A DNA stretch of 64,000 bases from Phycisphaeraceae bacterium (GCA_026126305.1 JAHCJI010000006.1:62001-126000), one strand, 5' to 3'; counted from the stretch's first letter, positions 46,645 to 55,690 are shown. Numbers and translations are program-made. Notes: a model not told the origin generated them from the sequence alone.

Positions 46645-47996
46645 GCGGGCGAGCCTTCCGGCGATCGGCCCGGCTGCCGCTCGGCCGCGAGCAGTTCGGC
46701 TTCGAGTTCGGCGACCAATGCCGGGCTCAGGACGTGCTCGACCATGTCGGCGGACCAGTCTACGTGCCCCGGTGCGGCATCGGCATGGGTTCGCAGGTAT
46801 TGCTCCCAGAGGCGGTGGTTGCGCGCGATCCGCGCGCCACGGACAACGCCGGGGCCCGTGATCTCATATCCATCGCCGGTGCGTCGTAGATGTCCTTTTC
46901 GCCGCAGACCATGCACGACGATCGGCCCCATCCACACCGGCCAGCCCCAGAGCCGTTCCATCGCGCGCAGCGAACGCGACGAGAGTGTTGAGACACCCCG
47001 GCGTGAGACGCTGTGCTCGTAGGCCGCTTCCAGGAGGTGCTCGCCGGCGATGCGAAGCCGTAGTGTGATCCGGCGCAAAACGGTGGCAACCACCCCATGC
47101 CGGGGCGCGGCCAACAGGCTGACGAAGAACACACTCCCGGCGGACAGCACGATGACCGAGCCCGCGGGTGTCCTTGGCAACAGCGCGCTGGCGGCGGCAC
47201 CGGCGTATCCGCTGCACGCGCCAAGCCCGCCGGCACAGACCACCAGCACGGGCAGGCGATCCGTCCACAAGCGCGCCGCGACGGGCGGGATGATGAGCAG
47301 CGCAATGACCAGGATGAGCCCCACGGCCTGCAAGCCCGCAACCGTGACCAGAACGACCAACGCGAGCATCGTGCCATCCAGGAGGGTGAATGGTAAACCC
47401 AGCACCCTCGCGTGCTCACTGTTGAAAGTGACCAGCACGAATTCCTTGAACAGGGCCGCCGTCACGCCCACGGCAATCAGTGCCAGGGCGGCCATGACAA
47501 AGGCATCGCCCGCGCGCATGGCGGCGGTCTGGCCATAAATGAAGTGGTGCAGGCCCGCGGGGGAAGCGCCGCCGGTGTTGCCCGGATGCTGCACATAACT
47601 GAGCAACACGACACCGACTCCAAAAAATACGCCCAGCACGATGCCGATAGCAGCGTCTTCTCGAAGTCGCGTGTACCGGATGATGGCAAAGATGCACGCC
47701 ACGGAGAGCGCACTGGCCAGGGCCGCTCCGAGCAAGAGAACGGGCAACGAGCGTCCCGACATCCCCATCGCCACCGCCGTCAGAAATGCCAGGACAATGC
47801 CCGGCAGCGTGGCGTGGCCGATGGCGTCGGCCACGAGCGACCGCCGTCGCAAGAGTGCAAACACTCCGACCACACCCGCGGCCAGGCCGAGCATAGCAGC
47901 GCCGGCAAGCACGGCGTTGGTGTTGTACCCCCCCTGAAACGTCAGGACTCGAAGGATTTCGTTCCAGGTTGGCGGTTGCGGTGACGCCGGGGACAT
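46641..47996 (-). CDS. Mn/Zn ABC permease fused to a DtxR-like domain (first permease)
   Basis: 451 residues. The ABC-3 permease part covers ~1-305 (VLAGAAMLGLAAGVVGVFAL, LVVLVTVAGLQAVGLILVIA, LLIIPPVAARLWTDRLPV). The C-terminal ~145 residues hold a winged-helix-like block (LRIAGEHLLEAAYEHSVSRR to GLRRKGHLRRTGDGYEITG) and a DtxR-type dimerisation/metal segment (RIARNHRLWEQYLRTHADAA, HVDWSADMVEHVLSPAL). Two different permeases in one operon suggests a heterodimeric channel. It follows the ATPase gene by 12 bp. Confidence 0.85.
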   Translation of the reverse strand: MSPASPQPPTWNEILRVLTFQGGYNTNAVLAGAAMLGLAAGVVGVFALLRRRSLVADAIGHATLPGIVLAFLTAVAMGMSGRSLPVLLLGAALASALSVACIFAIIRYTRLREDAAIGIVLGVFFGVGVVLLSYVQHPGNTGGASPAGLHHFIYGQTAAMRAGDAFVMAALALIAVGVTAALFKEFVLVTFNSEHARVLGLPFTLLDGTMLALVVLVTVAGLQAVGLILVIALLIIPPVAARLWTDRLPVLVVCAGGLGACSGYAGAAASALLPRTPAGSVIVLSAGSVFFVSLLAAPRHGVVATVLRRITLRLRIAGEHLLEAAYEHSVSRRGVSTLSSRSLRAMERLWGWPVWMGPIVVHGLRRKGHLRRTGDGYEITGPGVVRGARIARNHRLWEQYLRTHADAAPGHVDWSADMVEHVLSPALVAELEAELLAAERQPGRSPEGSPA

Positions 47997-48008
47997 GGGA
48001 GAGCAATC

Positions 48009-48842
48009 CTAACGTACGTTGATGCCAGCGCGTGCGACGGCCTCTGCGGCTTCGCTGAGCAGTGTGAGCCGGCCTCCATAAGTCTTCTGGAGATTGTCGG
48101 GTGTGAAGACCTGCTCGACCGGCCCCGCGGCCACGACACGCATGTTCAGCAGCAGGGCGTGGTCGAAGTACTGGGTGACGGTCTGGAGGTCGTGGTGGAC
48201 CACGATGGCAGATTTGCCCGCGTCACGCAGGTCTTTGAGCAACTGCACGATGGTGCGCTCGGTGGCCGCGTCGACGCCCGCAAACGGTTCGTCCATGATG
48301 TAAAGGTCGGCTTCCTGCGCGAGGGCCCGCGCGAGGAAGACGCGCTGCTGCTGCCCGCCGGAGAGTTGGCTGATCTGGCGATGGGCCAAATCGGCAAGCC
48401 CCACGCGGTCCAGGCACGCCATGGCTGCCCGCTTGTGCGCTTGGCCGACAGGGCGGAACCAGCCGATGCGTCGATACCGGCCCATACAGACCACGTCCAG
48501 AGCGCTGACGGGGAAGGTCCAGTCGACGCTCTCTCGCTGGGGCACATAGGCCACGCGCTCGCGCACGTGCTTGAAGGGAACGCCCCAGAACTCCACCAGG
48601 CCCGTCGCCCGCGGCACCAGGCCCAGGGCGGCCTTGATGAGCGTGCTCTTGCCCGCGCCGTTGGGTCCGACGATCGCCACCAGGGCACGGGGTGGCGCGT
48701 CATAGTCCACGTCCCACAACACGGGCTTGCGCTGGTAGGCAACCGTCATGGCATGGATCGAGAGCGGACTGTCGGCCGAATGCTCGGGCCTTTCGGCCAG
48801 GCTCGATGGCCTTCTGGACGTATGGACGACGCTGGTGGTCAT
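48009..48842 (-). CDS. Mn/Zn ABC transporter ATPase
   Basis: 277 residues. All ABC motifs are present: Walker A in [19 protein letters not shown]-loop in [20 protein letters not shown] (the 'DWTFP' form typical of Mn/Zn/Fe ATPases), signature [15 protein letters not shown], Walker [14 protein letters not shown] and the switch His in [11 protein letters not shown]. It drives the two permeases. The start overlaps the stop of the binding-protein gene (48839-48842). Confidence 0.92.
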   Translation of the reverse strand: MTTSVVHTSRRPSSLAERPEHSADSPLSIHAMTVAYQRKPVLWDVDYDAPPRALVAIVGPNGAGKSTLIKAALGLVPRATGLVEFWGVPFKHVRERVAYVPQRESVDWTFPVSALDVVCMGRYRRIGWFRPVGQAHKRAAMACLDRVGLADLAHRQISQLSGGQQQRVFLARALAQEADLYIMDEPFAGVDAATERTIVQLLKDLRDAGKSAIVVHHDLQTVTQYFDHALLLNMRVVAAGPVEQVFTPDNLQKTYGGRLTLLSEAAEAVARAGINVR

Positions 48843-49837
48843 GGTGCGAGTTTGCCCTGCATGCCTCGTGGCGGAGCCTGCCCCCCCAGGGCACGAGCGA
48901 TGGTTGTGGCGTTGTGGTCGATCATGCCAACGTACGTCCCCTCATACGTATCGGCGGGGCCAAGAGCATCGCTGAAGAGTTCGCCGCCGATGACCACCGT
49001 GTGCCCACGCGACTTGGCACCGGCGATCAGAGCCTTGACGTTGCGATCGGAGACCGTCGATTCGACAAAGACCGCGCCAACCCGTCGTGTCACCAGCAGG
49101 TCGACAAGCCGCTCGATGTCCCGCACGCCGGCCTCGCTCTCGGTCGAGAGGCCCTGGATGCCCAGGACCTCGTAGCCGTAGCGTCGGCCGAAGTAGCCGA
49201 AGGCGTCGTGCGCGGTGACCAGCACCCGCTGTTCGATCGGCACGGAATGCAGCACCCGCAGGCAGTACTGATCCAGACGCTCGAATTCTTCGAGCAGGGT
49301 GGTGGTGTTTTGGTGGAAAGTGCTTGCTCCGTCGGGATCGCGCTCGTTGAGACGGTCTCGGATAACGATGGCGGCCTTGGACCACGCGGTAGGGTCCATC
49401 CAGACGTGCGGGTCGTCCTTACCTTCGAGATCTTCGGGCTGGGCAAGGTATTGGGGGTCGATGAGCTCGGTGACGGCGTGAACGCGGCGGCCGTCGGTAG
49501 CGGCGCGAACGAGCGCGTCGGTCATGCGGCCTTCGAGCAGGAGCCCGTTGTAGAAGATGACATCGGCGGCCAGGATGCGTCGCATGTCATCGCGCGTCGG
49601 CTGGTACAGGTGCGGGTCCACGCCAGGACCCATGAGCACCTCGACGACAGCCCGGTCGCCCGCGATCCGACGGGCCACGTCGCCGATCATGCCTGTGGTG
49701 GCGACGATCCGGAGTTTTCCGGCCGAGGGTTCGGGCTTCGCGGGCCGCTCTCGGCAAGCTTGCATGGGCAGCAGGAGGCAGGCCAGGAGGGCGAGGAGCA
49801 AAACTCGGATCATGGCGTTGATCGGCGATCGCTGCAT
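48839..49837 (-). CDS. Mn/Zn ABC transporter binding lipoprotein
   Basis: 332 residues from the ATG at 49837 with AGGGAG six bases upstream; lipobox LLPMQAC. Cluster A-I metal-binding protein of the TroA/MntA kind: [39 protein letters not shown] (metal His), [28 protein letters not shown] (His), [16 protein letters not shown] (His) and [11 protein letters not shown] with the Asp/Glu side. There is no His-rich loop of the kind seen in zinc-specific ZnuA, and the GLLLEGRM wording is nearer manganese binders. It is the first gene of the operon, under the MntR-type box. Confidence 0.88.
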   Translation of the reverse strand: MQRSPINAMIRVLLLALLACLLLPMQACRERPAKPEPSAGKLRIVATTGMIGDVARRIAGDRAVVEVLMGPGVDPHLYQPTRDDMRRILAADVIFYNGLLLEGRMTDALVRAATDGRRVHAVTELIDPQYLAQPEDLEGKDDPHVWMDPTAWSKAAIVIRDRLNERDPDGASTFHQNTTTLLEEFERLDQYCLRVLHSVPIEQRVLVTAHDAFGYFGRRYGYEVLGIQGLSTESEAGVRDIERLVDLLVTRRVGAVFVESTVSDRNVKALIAGAKSRGHTVVIGGELFSDALGPADTYEGTYVGMIDHNATTIARALGGQAPPRGMQGKLAP

Positions 49838-49871
49838 CGGCGACTCCCTGGCTTGCGGGTGCGGAAGACGA

Positions 49872-49900
49872 ATAGTAGCCTGTGCTACATTTGTAGGCAA
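49872..49900 (-). promoter_or_regulatory. Promoter and MntR-type operator of the metal transporter operon
   Basis: On the minus strand TTGCCT (49900-49895) and TACTAT (49877-49872) are spaced by 17 bp. The palindrome AGTAGC-CTGT-GCTACA (plus strand, 49874-49889) overlaps the spacer and the -10, so a bound repressor would block transcription. It matches the box before the porin in 15 of 16 bases, including the central CTGT. Confidence 0.82.
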
Positions 49901-49931
49901 GCGCATCGTGGGCGGACCTTGGACATTGGAA

Positions 49932-51293
49932 CTAGAAGCTCAGTCCGGCCCGCAGGCCCAAGACCCATGCGTCGTCGAGCGCGTCGTTTCCGCCCGGGTT
50001 GGCGATGAACTGGACGCTGGGCTGGAGGAAGAGCGAGCCGACCAGGTCGAGGCGGTAATAAGCTTCGATGGCCAGTTCGTCGTCGCCCAGGCCCGCGCCG
50101 GTCTTGTCGCTGAGGACGGCCAGGGAGGCGTACAGGCCCAGGCTGTCGTTTGGGCGATGCGGGAAGACGCCGTGGGCGTCGAAGCCGATGGCCCAGTGCG
50201 TGCCGACCTGGCTGATGTCGTCTTCGGTCCAGCCGAACTGGGCAAATGCGTCCATGCCGCCTTGCTGCCAGTCGACGACGCGTTGCTCGATGGTGGCGTA
50301 GACGCCGTTGACGCCAGTTTGTCTGGAACCGTCGAATCGGTCGAAGGTACCGGTATGGTGCCAGAACCCGGCGCTGAGTCTGCCCTTGCCGAGCCAGCGG
50401 GCGCGCAGCGCGTCGCCGAAGATCGATCCCAGGTCTTCCCATGCGAGTTCGGCCTGGGCGATGTGGAAGTAATCGTCCGAGAGTCGATCGTTGAAGAAGG
50501 TCGATGGCCCGCGGCGTCCGGTCTCGACGCCGTCGGCGGCGGCGGCGCCATCGAAGATGGCATAGCCCAGCGTGAGGGCGGTGCTGTCCGTGCGATGGAC
50601 CGTGGCGAAGATGGTGGCACCAGTGGCGGGGTCGGGATAGGTAGGGATGGTGAAGATGGTCGGGCTGATGCCCGCGGAAGAGTGTGCGAAGTCCGTAGCG
50701 GCATCGACATAGGCGAATTCGGCGTTGGCGTCCATCTTGCCGAACTTGAAACGCAAGCGTTCGTCGAAGAGGGCCTGCTCGAACCAGAGTTCGCTGATGA
50801 TGTCCAGGTGTCGTCGCGTTTCGATGTTGCTGATGCCCTGGATGTCGCCCACGTCGTTGGAGCCGCCGCGGACGCCGCCTTCGGGGTTGACAGAGAGATA
50901 TTGGAAGAAGACGCGGGCGCCCTCCCATCGGTAGGCCGAGAGGTCGAGCTCGGCCTCGATGGCCAGGATGTTTCGGAAGGAGCCGCGTTGGTTGACGCCG
51001 CCGTCCAGGACGCTGTTCCACTCGGCGGTGTAGGAGCCGCCCAGACTGAGTCCGCCGCGATCACGGATACGATTTCGAGCGCCACCCCAGTCGCCGGTGA
51101 GTCCGTAGTCGTCTTCGTCGGCGTCCGCCGCGCTGGTGGCCGCGGGGCCGGGGCGTCGTTCGTGCGTGCTGGTGGTCTGTGCTTGCGGATCTGTGGGCGG
51201 GTCGCTCTCGGGCTGGCTTAGACCCTGCGCATGGGCCGTGCACGCCGCGAACAGTATCAGCGAAAAGATTTCTTTGGTTGGACTCAGCTTCAC
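49932..51293 (-). CDS. OprB-family outer-membrane porin
   Basis: About 453 residues from a GTG at 51293, chosen because it directly starts a signal peptide (KLSPTKEIFSLILFAACTAH). The mature protein opens GLTGDWGGARNRIRDRGGLS, the hallmark of carbohydrate-selective porin OprB, followed by amphipathic beta strands and a C-terminal Phe (WVLGLRAGLSF). It is normally annotated as a sugar porin, but here it lies between the metal transporter operon and the MntR-like gene, under the same palindromic operator. It therefore more likely admits manganese or a metal chelate across the outer membrane. That substrate is inferred, not shown. Confidence 0.85.
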   Translation of the reverse strand: MKLSPTKEIFSLILFAACTAHAQGLSQPESDPPTDPQAQTTSTHERRPGPAATSAADADEDDYGLTGDWGGARNRIRDRGGLSLGGSYTAEWNSVLDGGVNQRGSFRNILAIEAELDLSAYRWEGARVFFQYLSVNPEGGVRGGSNDVGDIQGISNIETRRHLDIISELWFEQALFDERLRFKFGKMDANAEFAYVDAATDFAHSSAGISPTIFTIPTYPDPATGATIFATVHRTDSTALTLGYAIFDGAAAADGVETGRRGPSTFFNDRLSDDYFHIAQAELAWEDLGSIFGDALRARWLGKGRLSAGFWHHTGTFDRFDGSRQTGVNGVYATIEQRVVDWQQGGMDAFAQFGWTEDDISQVGTHWAIGFDAHGVFPHRPNDSLGLYASLAVLSDKTGAGLGDDELAIEAYYRLDLVGSLFLQPSVQFIANPGGNDALDDAWVLGLRAGLSF

Positions 51294-51342
51294 GCTCGTA
51301 CCCCAAGAGGTGTTTGGATCGTCATCGGCAATCACCACGTCA

Positions 51343-51372
51343 AATGTAGCCTGTGCTACATATCTATGTCAA
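51343..51372 (-). promoter_or_regulatory. Promoter and MntR-type operator of the porin gene
   Basis: On the minus strand a consensus TTGACA (51372-51367) and TACATT (51348-51343) are 18 bp apart. The perfect palindrome TGTAGC-CTGT-GCTACA at 51345-51360 covers the spacer and -10. The promoter overlaps the last codons and stop of the MntR-like gene. Confidence 0.82.
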
Positions 51373-51823
51373 GCATCTGCCGCATCCTCTCCAGCGTCGC
51401 CCTGCTGACGTGGTGCTCGATGCCCTCGGCGTCGACGGCCGCGACCCTCTCGGGCACGCCGATGGAGAGCAGGAATCGGTAGACCACCTCGTGACGCTCT
51501 TTGCACGCTTTGGCCAAGCGGCGTCCCATTGGAGTCAATTCGATGGGCTGATAGGGGCTGGTTCGCACCAGGCCTTCTTGTTCCAGTCGCGCGACCGTCC
51601 GCACAACCGTCACGTGGCTGACGCCGAAGTGCGATGCCAGGTCCTTCACGCGGCAGTCGCCCTGCGAGTCGATCACATCGGCGACGGCCTCGACATAATC
51701 CTCGGCGATCTCGCTGGCGTGGTCGTCGCGAGTCCGCTGATGCGCCGTGGGGGCACTTGTCAAGTTCGATCGGCGGGGTGGGCTGGGATGCTTGTCCGGT
51801 GGCACCAGTGAACATAGGCCCAC
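51356..51823 (-). CDS. mntR: MntR/DtxR-family metal-dependent repressor
   Basis: Up to 155 residues; the start is unsure because the only in-frame candidates are a GTG at 51823, a GTG at 51805 and a TTG at 51763, none with a good ribosome site. The winged helix is clear: IAEDYVEAVADVIDSQGDCR, then VKDLASHFGVSHVTVVRTVA and the wing EGLVRTSPYQPIELTPMG. The metal/dimer part has HEVVYRFLLSIGVPERVAAV and DAEGIEHHVSRATLERM. There is no SH3 domain, as in MntR. The opening SEIAEDYVEAVADVI is close to E. coli MntR. It probably represses the porin and transporter operon when manganese is ample. Confidence 0.85.
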   Translation of the reverse strand: MGLCSLVPPDKHPSPPRRSNLTSAPTAHQRTRDDHASEIAEDYVEAVADVIDSQGDCRVKDLASHFGVSHVTVVRTVARLEQEGLVRTSPYQPIELTPMGRRLAKACKERHEVVYRFLLSIGVPERVAAVDAEGIEHHVSRATLERMRQMLDIDM

Positions 51824-51891
51824 GACGAAGTACTACAGGGACCCCATGATGCGAGGTCTCCCCATTTGACGAATGGTTTTTGTTAGGAAAG

Positions 51892-51965
51892 TGAGCGATA
51901 CTGGACTTGAACCAGTGACCTCCTCGATGTCAACGAGGCGCGCTAGCCAACTGCGCTAATCGCTC
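51892..51965 (-). tRNA. tRNA-Val (GAC)
   Basis: Acceptor GAGCGAU pairs with AUCGCUC; D arm contains AGCGCAGUUGGCUAGCGC; anticodon stem CCUCG/CGAGG encloses UUGACAU with anticodon GAC; T arm has GGUUCAAGUCC. The discriminator is A. CCA is not encoded. Confidence 0.92.
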
Positions 51966-52192
51966 GGATGTGCCGCCAAGAGCCATGGGGGCATCCCGGT
52001 GGTGGGCAACAGTATATCCAAGCCGCAACCTTCCGGTCGCGGGGCCGTAAACTTCAGCAGAGCCCAGCGCGCCTTGCCGTCGGCCTAGCCCCAGGGTGAG
52101 CCCGCCGACCCCGCCCCCGCAAGGCCCGGCTTTCCACGCCAGACCCGGATCCGATCGGTCGAGGCGATGGGACACGCGGAAGGAGCCCTCCG

Positions 52193-53137
52193 ATGCGTCC
52201 GATGCAGTTCCTGGCATGTCTGCCCTGTGCGTTCCTGGCGTTGGAAGCCGCCTTGGCACAAGACGGGCCGCTCACGCCCGCCAGCCCGGCACCTTCGATG
52301 CTGCCGCCCGTGGAAGATCCTGCAAGTCTTGCCAGGCCTGAAAGCGTCGAGGCGGCCATGCGTGAGCACACGTTGCGTCGCGGGCAACTCGAAACCGAGT
52401 TGCGTCGCATCCGCCAGACGTACTTTCGCAACCCCCGCGCCAAAGACCTGCGTGCGGCCGGCATCGAGAAACTCCGCCAGTACACCGAACCGGCCACGTT
52501 CGAGGCCATGATCGAGATCTTCGCCCGCAGCGGCGACGACGTCGTCGGCGCGATCTTTGAGCACCTGGCCAGCCTGGACACACCCGAAGCGCTTGCAACC
52601 ATCGCCTGGGCGGCGGTCTTCGAAGACCATCGCGGACGCCGAGGCATGGCGCATGACACCCTTGCCCACGCCCTCAAAGGCCGGGAGGTCCCCCGCAGCG
52701 TCCAGAGCGTGGTAGCCGAAGGACTGCGTCGCACCCACGATCCGCACGTGGCCAACGCGGCCGGACTGGCGGCGACACTGCGGCTGGCCGATGCCATACC
52801 GGCCATGATCGCAAGCCAGGTGCGAGGTGCCGGCGAGCAGCGCGGCGATCGCTCGCTGGCCTACATACTCATCGGCCAGCAGCAGGCCTTTGTGAGCGAC
52901 CTCCAACCCGTAGTGGGCAACAGCGCGGTGGCCTTCGACCCCGAGTTGAGCGTCGTAACCGAGGGCGTCGTGCTCCGCGTGATCGACGCCGTCGTGGTGA
53001 CATATCGGGTCGAGGTACACGCGGCCCTCGTGCGGCTGACCAGCGAACTGTCGGGACAAGACACCGCGTACCTGGGCTGGGACATACCCAGGTGGCAGCG
53101 TTGGTACGCCCAAGAATTCCTGCCGGGAAGGCAGTGA
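52193..53137 (+). CDS. Exported HEAT-repeat-like protein
   Basis: 314 residues; ATG preceded by AAGGAG. The N-terminus is a signal peptide (MQFLACLPCAFLALEAALAQ). A charged coiled-like stretch (AAMREHTLRRGQLETELRRI) leads into helical repeats where short runs resemble HEAT units (FEAMIEIFARSGDDVVGAIF, SLDTPEALATIAWAAVFED, HVANAAGLAATLRLADAIPA). The C-terminus (YLGWDIPRWQRWYAQEFLPG) resembles the 'NWRRWW' tails of planctomycete HEAT proteins. Probably a periplasmic scaffold. It is convergent with the dockerin gene. Confidence 0.72.
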   Translation: MRPMQFLACLPCAFLALEAALAQDGPLTPASPAPSMLPPVEDPASLARPESVEAAMREHTLRRGQLETELRRIRQTYFRNPRAKDLRAAGIEKLRQYTEPATFEAMIEIFARSGDDVVGAIFEHLASLDTPEALATIAWAAVFEDHRGRRGMAHDTLAHALKGREVPRSVQSVVAEGLRRTHDPHVANAAGLAATLRLADAIPAMIASQVRGAGEQRGDRSLAYILIGQQQAFVSDLQPVVGNSAVAFDPELSVVTEGVVLRVIDAVVVTYRVEVHAALVRLTSELSGQDTAYLGWDIPRWQRWYAQEFLPGRQ

Positions 53138-53162
53138 ATCCAAACGCCTGATACCGTACGAG

Positions 53163-53198
53163 AAAAAGCCCCGCGCTCGTGGACGCGGGGCTTTCTTC
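53163..53198. terminator. Bidirectional terminator
   Basis: AAAAAGCCCCGCG and CGCGGGGCTTTCTT form a strong stem around a 9-10 base loop, with A/T tracts on both sides. It lies between the convergent HEAT-like and dockerin genes. Confidence 0.85.
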
Positions 53199-53256
53199 GT
53201 GTGAGTTTCGCAGTTCGTGCACAGGTCTCAATCGACCGCACACGCTTCGGGCCGGT

Positions 53257-54075
53257 TCAGCAGCCGATGGCAAACTCGTTCTGGAAGACCAGGAAGTCGA
53301 AGATGGTCAGCTGGCCGTCGCCGTCGAAGTCGGCCCGCAGGTCGCCGGCGGCGAAGAAGTTCTGGAACTGGAGGAAGTCAAAGACGGTCAACTGGCCGTC
53401 GCCGTCGAGGTCGACACGGCAGGGCTCCACGCCCGAGTCGCCCTGGATGTAGAAGTTGTCGGTCCGGATGTTGCCACTGGCGCTGGTAGCGCCATTGAGC
53501 GTGAACACGATGCGAGCGTCGGCCACGCCGTCGAGCGCGCTGATGTCGTAGGCGAAGCTGGCGAAGGTAGTGCTCAGGACCAGGCCGGGCTCGACGGTCG
53601 ACACGAACGAGCCGCCATTGAACAACTCGATGAGGATGTTCTGGAAGCCGGTGCTGGTGTTGCGGGCGTCGAACTGGAAGAAGAGGTTCTCGAGGCTGCT
53701 GGCGTCAAAGTTGATGACGATTTGCGAGCCGTTGTTGAGGGTGTCGGTGCCGCCCTGAATAGCCAGCGACCCGCCGGCAGGCTCGCCGAACTGGGCACCC
53801 AGGTCGGTGCCGCTGAACGACTGCACCCAACGCAGCACCTCGTCTCCGCCGGTGGTGACGGTGGTCTCGTCGAGGATGCCGCCGACCAGCTCGATGGTGG
53901 CCGAGCCGGTCTGGCTGCCGAACTCGGCGGCGAAGGGGAACTCGTCTGCAAAGAAGCCAAAGCCCCCGCCGGGCAGGCCCTGATTGCTGAAGGACCAGTA
54001 GGCGATGTCGTCGGCGACGGCAACGGCGGAAACGGACGCGAACGCGGCGGCCACGATGCTGGCGATGGTCTTCAT
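53257..54075 (-). CDS. Secreted protein with GC-type dockerin tail
   Basis: 272 residues from the ATG at 54075 with GAGAGA upstream. Signal peptide: KTIASIVAAAFASVSAVAVA. The middle is a beta-rich domain with strands such as GSATIELVGGILDETTVTT and LENLFFQFDARNTSTGFQNI, of the PEP-CTERM/Concanavalin-like kind. The C-terminus has two Ca-binding dockerin-type repeats, VDLDGDGQLTVFDFLQFQNF and ADFDGDGQLTIFDFLVFQNE, bracketed by Cys residues (EPCRVD… and a terminal AIGC). This tail recurs in many Phycisphaerales exported proteins and probably anchors or sorts them at the surface. Confidence 0.85.
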   Translation of the reverse strand: MKTIASIVAAAFASVSAVAVADDIAYWSFSNQGLPGGGFGFFADEFPFAAEFGSQTGSATIELVGGILDETTVTTGGDEVLRWVQSFSGTDLGAQFGEPAGGSLAIQGGTDTLNNGSQIVINFDASSLENLFFQFDARNTSTGFQNILIELFNGGSFVSTVEPGLVLSTTFASFAYDISALDGVADARIVFTLNGATSASGNIRTDNFYIQGDSGVEPCRVDLDGDGQLTVFDFLQFQNFFAAGDLRADFDGDGQLTIFDFLVFQNEFAIGC

Positions 54076-54294
54076 AAGGTTCTCTCCCAACTCGGTTTGC
54101 TCTTGAACCGGTACACCTGGCCAACTGAGGCTACATGTCCAGATTCGCCCGATTGTAGATCACTCGATCGCATTTCTTCGGCGCGGGGCGTCCCGAATTG
54201 ACGGAACATTGATACAAGGGTGGGAGAGTGTTCGGATCTCGTTGGATTATGGGGCGAACACTTCAATGCCCGAGCGCTGTTTCGCAAGATGCCG

Positions 54295-55617
54295 TCAACC
54301 CACCACCCGCCAATCCTTCCCCTCCCGCTCCACGCGGCGGTACAGCGTGTCGCGCTCCACCGGCGTGAAGCCGGCCTCGCGGATGGCCCGATGCAGGTCG
54401 GCCACGGTCGTCTCCTGGTGCGTCGTCGAGCCCCCCACCTTGGTGATGTCGTACCACACGACGGTGCCGTCGATGTCGTCGGCCCCGGCCTCGAGCATCA
54501 GTTGGGCCATGCTCAGGGTCTGCATGATCCAGAACGCCTTGACGTGCGGGAAGTTGTCGAGCATCAGGCGGGCGATGGCGATGGTGCGCAGGTTCTCCAG
54601 CCCGCTGGGCCCATACAGGTGCTCCATCTCGCTGCCGTCGGGGAAGAAGGGCAGGGGCGTGATGGTCTGGAAATAGCCAGCCTTGCCCTGCGCCATCGCG
54701 GGCGTGGGCTTGGGCGCGCCCAAACGGCTGAGCGTGATGACCGGTGCGGTGACGCTGGCGGTCGCGGGCAGGCCCGGCTCGACGAAGCCGTCCTCGCCGG
54801 TGTAGCCAAGCCGCTCGAGCGCCTGGTCCTGGGCTCGGCGGAGGATCTCCATGTGGACCAGACGCTCGCGGCGTTGGTCGATGTGGCCGTAGAGGATCGT
54901 CGCGTTGGTGTTCAGCCCCAACTCGTGCGCGACCAGGTGGACGTCGAGCCACTCGTCGCTGCGGATCTTGCCCTTGTACGCTTCGTCGTGGACGCGGTCG
55001 TCGAAGACCTCGGCTCCCCCGCCGGGCAGCGAGCCCAGTCCCGCGGCCTTGAGTTCGCTGAGCACCCATCGGATGCCGGACTGTCGATCGTCGCGCTTGT
55101 ACTTTTTGGCGATCTTGGCCAGGTGGACGATCTCGACGGCGGTGAACGCCTTGATGTGCAAATCGGGGGCCACCGCCTTGATGGTCCGCACCAGTTCGGG
55201 GTAATAGTCCCAGGGCAGATAGGGGTGCAGCCCGCCGACGATGTGCATCTCGGTCGCGCCGCTCTCCACGGCCCCGATGGCCTGCTGGCGGATGTAGTCC
55301 ATGTCGCGCGTGTACGCGCCGGGCTCGTCCTTCTTGCGGTAGAACTCGCAGAACTTGCACGAGAGGGCACACACGTTGCTGTAGTTCATGTGGCGGTTGA
55401 TGTTGTAGTAGGCCGCGTCGCTGTGGATGCGTCGCCGCAAGAAGTCGGCCATCGCCAGCACGCCCCACAGGTCGCCCGTGGCGTAGAGCAACGCACCGTC
55501 TTCGAGGCTCAGGCGTTGGCCGGCCACGACCTTGTCGATCAGGGGTTCCAAGGCCCGGTCGCTGACGGACGGGCGATTCGGGGCGTGGGCATTGGGGCTG
55601 GCGGCGAGTGCGGTCAT
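54295..55617 (-). CDS. mqnE: Aminofutalosine synthase (radical SAM)
   Basis: 440 residues. The radical-SAM cluster motif is CALSCKFCEFYR (CxxxCxxC), followed by TEMHIVGGLHPYLPWDYYPE and IKAFTAVEIVHLAKIAKK, blocks shared by the MqnE/MqnC/CofH group. WVLSELKAAGLGSLPGGGAE and TITPLPFFPDGSEMEHLYGP favour MqnE over MqnC. It makes aminodeoxyfutalosine from chorismate-derived enolpyruvyl benzoate in the futalosine route to menaquinone. Other mqn genes are not in the window, so the pathway is dispersed. Confidence 0.88.
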   Translation of the reverse strand: MTALAASPNAHAPNRPSVSDRALEPLIDKVVAGQRLSLEDGALLYATGDLWGVLAMADFLRRRIHSDAAYYNINRHMNYSNVCALSCKFCEFYRKKDEPGAYTRDMDYIRQQAIGAVESGATEMHIVGGLHPYLPWDYYPELVRTIKAVAPDLHIKAFTAVEIVHLAKIAKKYKRDDRQSGIRWVLSELKAAGLGSLPGGGAEVFDDRVHDEAYKGKIRSDEWLDVHLVAHELGLNTNATILYGHIDQRRERLVHMEILRRAQDQALERLGYTGEDGFVEPGLPATASVTAPVITLSRLGAPKPTPAMAQGKAGYFQTITPLPFFPDGSEMEHLYGPSGLENLRTIAIARLMLDNFPHVKAFWIMQTLSMAQLMLEAGADDIDGTVVWYDITKVGGSTTHQETTVADLHRAIREAGFTPVERDTLYRRVEREGKDWRVVG

Positions 55618-55690
55618 ACCCTCAGTGTAGCAGGTGGCGGCAAGTTTTCAATGATTCCTGAAAGTTTGTTCCGCCAGATCGGGGGCCGCG

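Noticed and set aside
51824..51891. MntR-type operator upstream of mntR itself
   Set aside because: No sequence resembling TGTAGC-N4-GCTACA is present there; only the two boxes described are convincing.
51892..51965. tRNA-Val as the target of a second integrated element
   Set aside because: No repeat of its 3' end and no integrase nearby.
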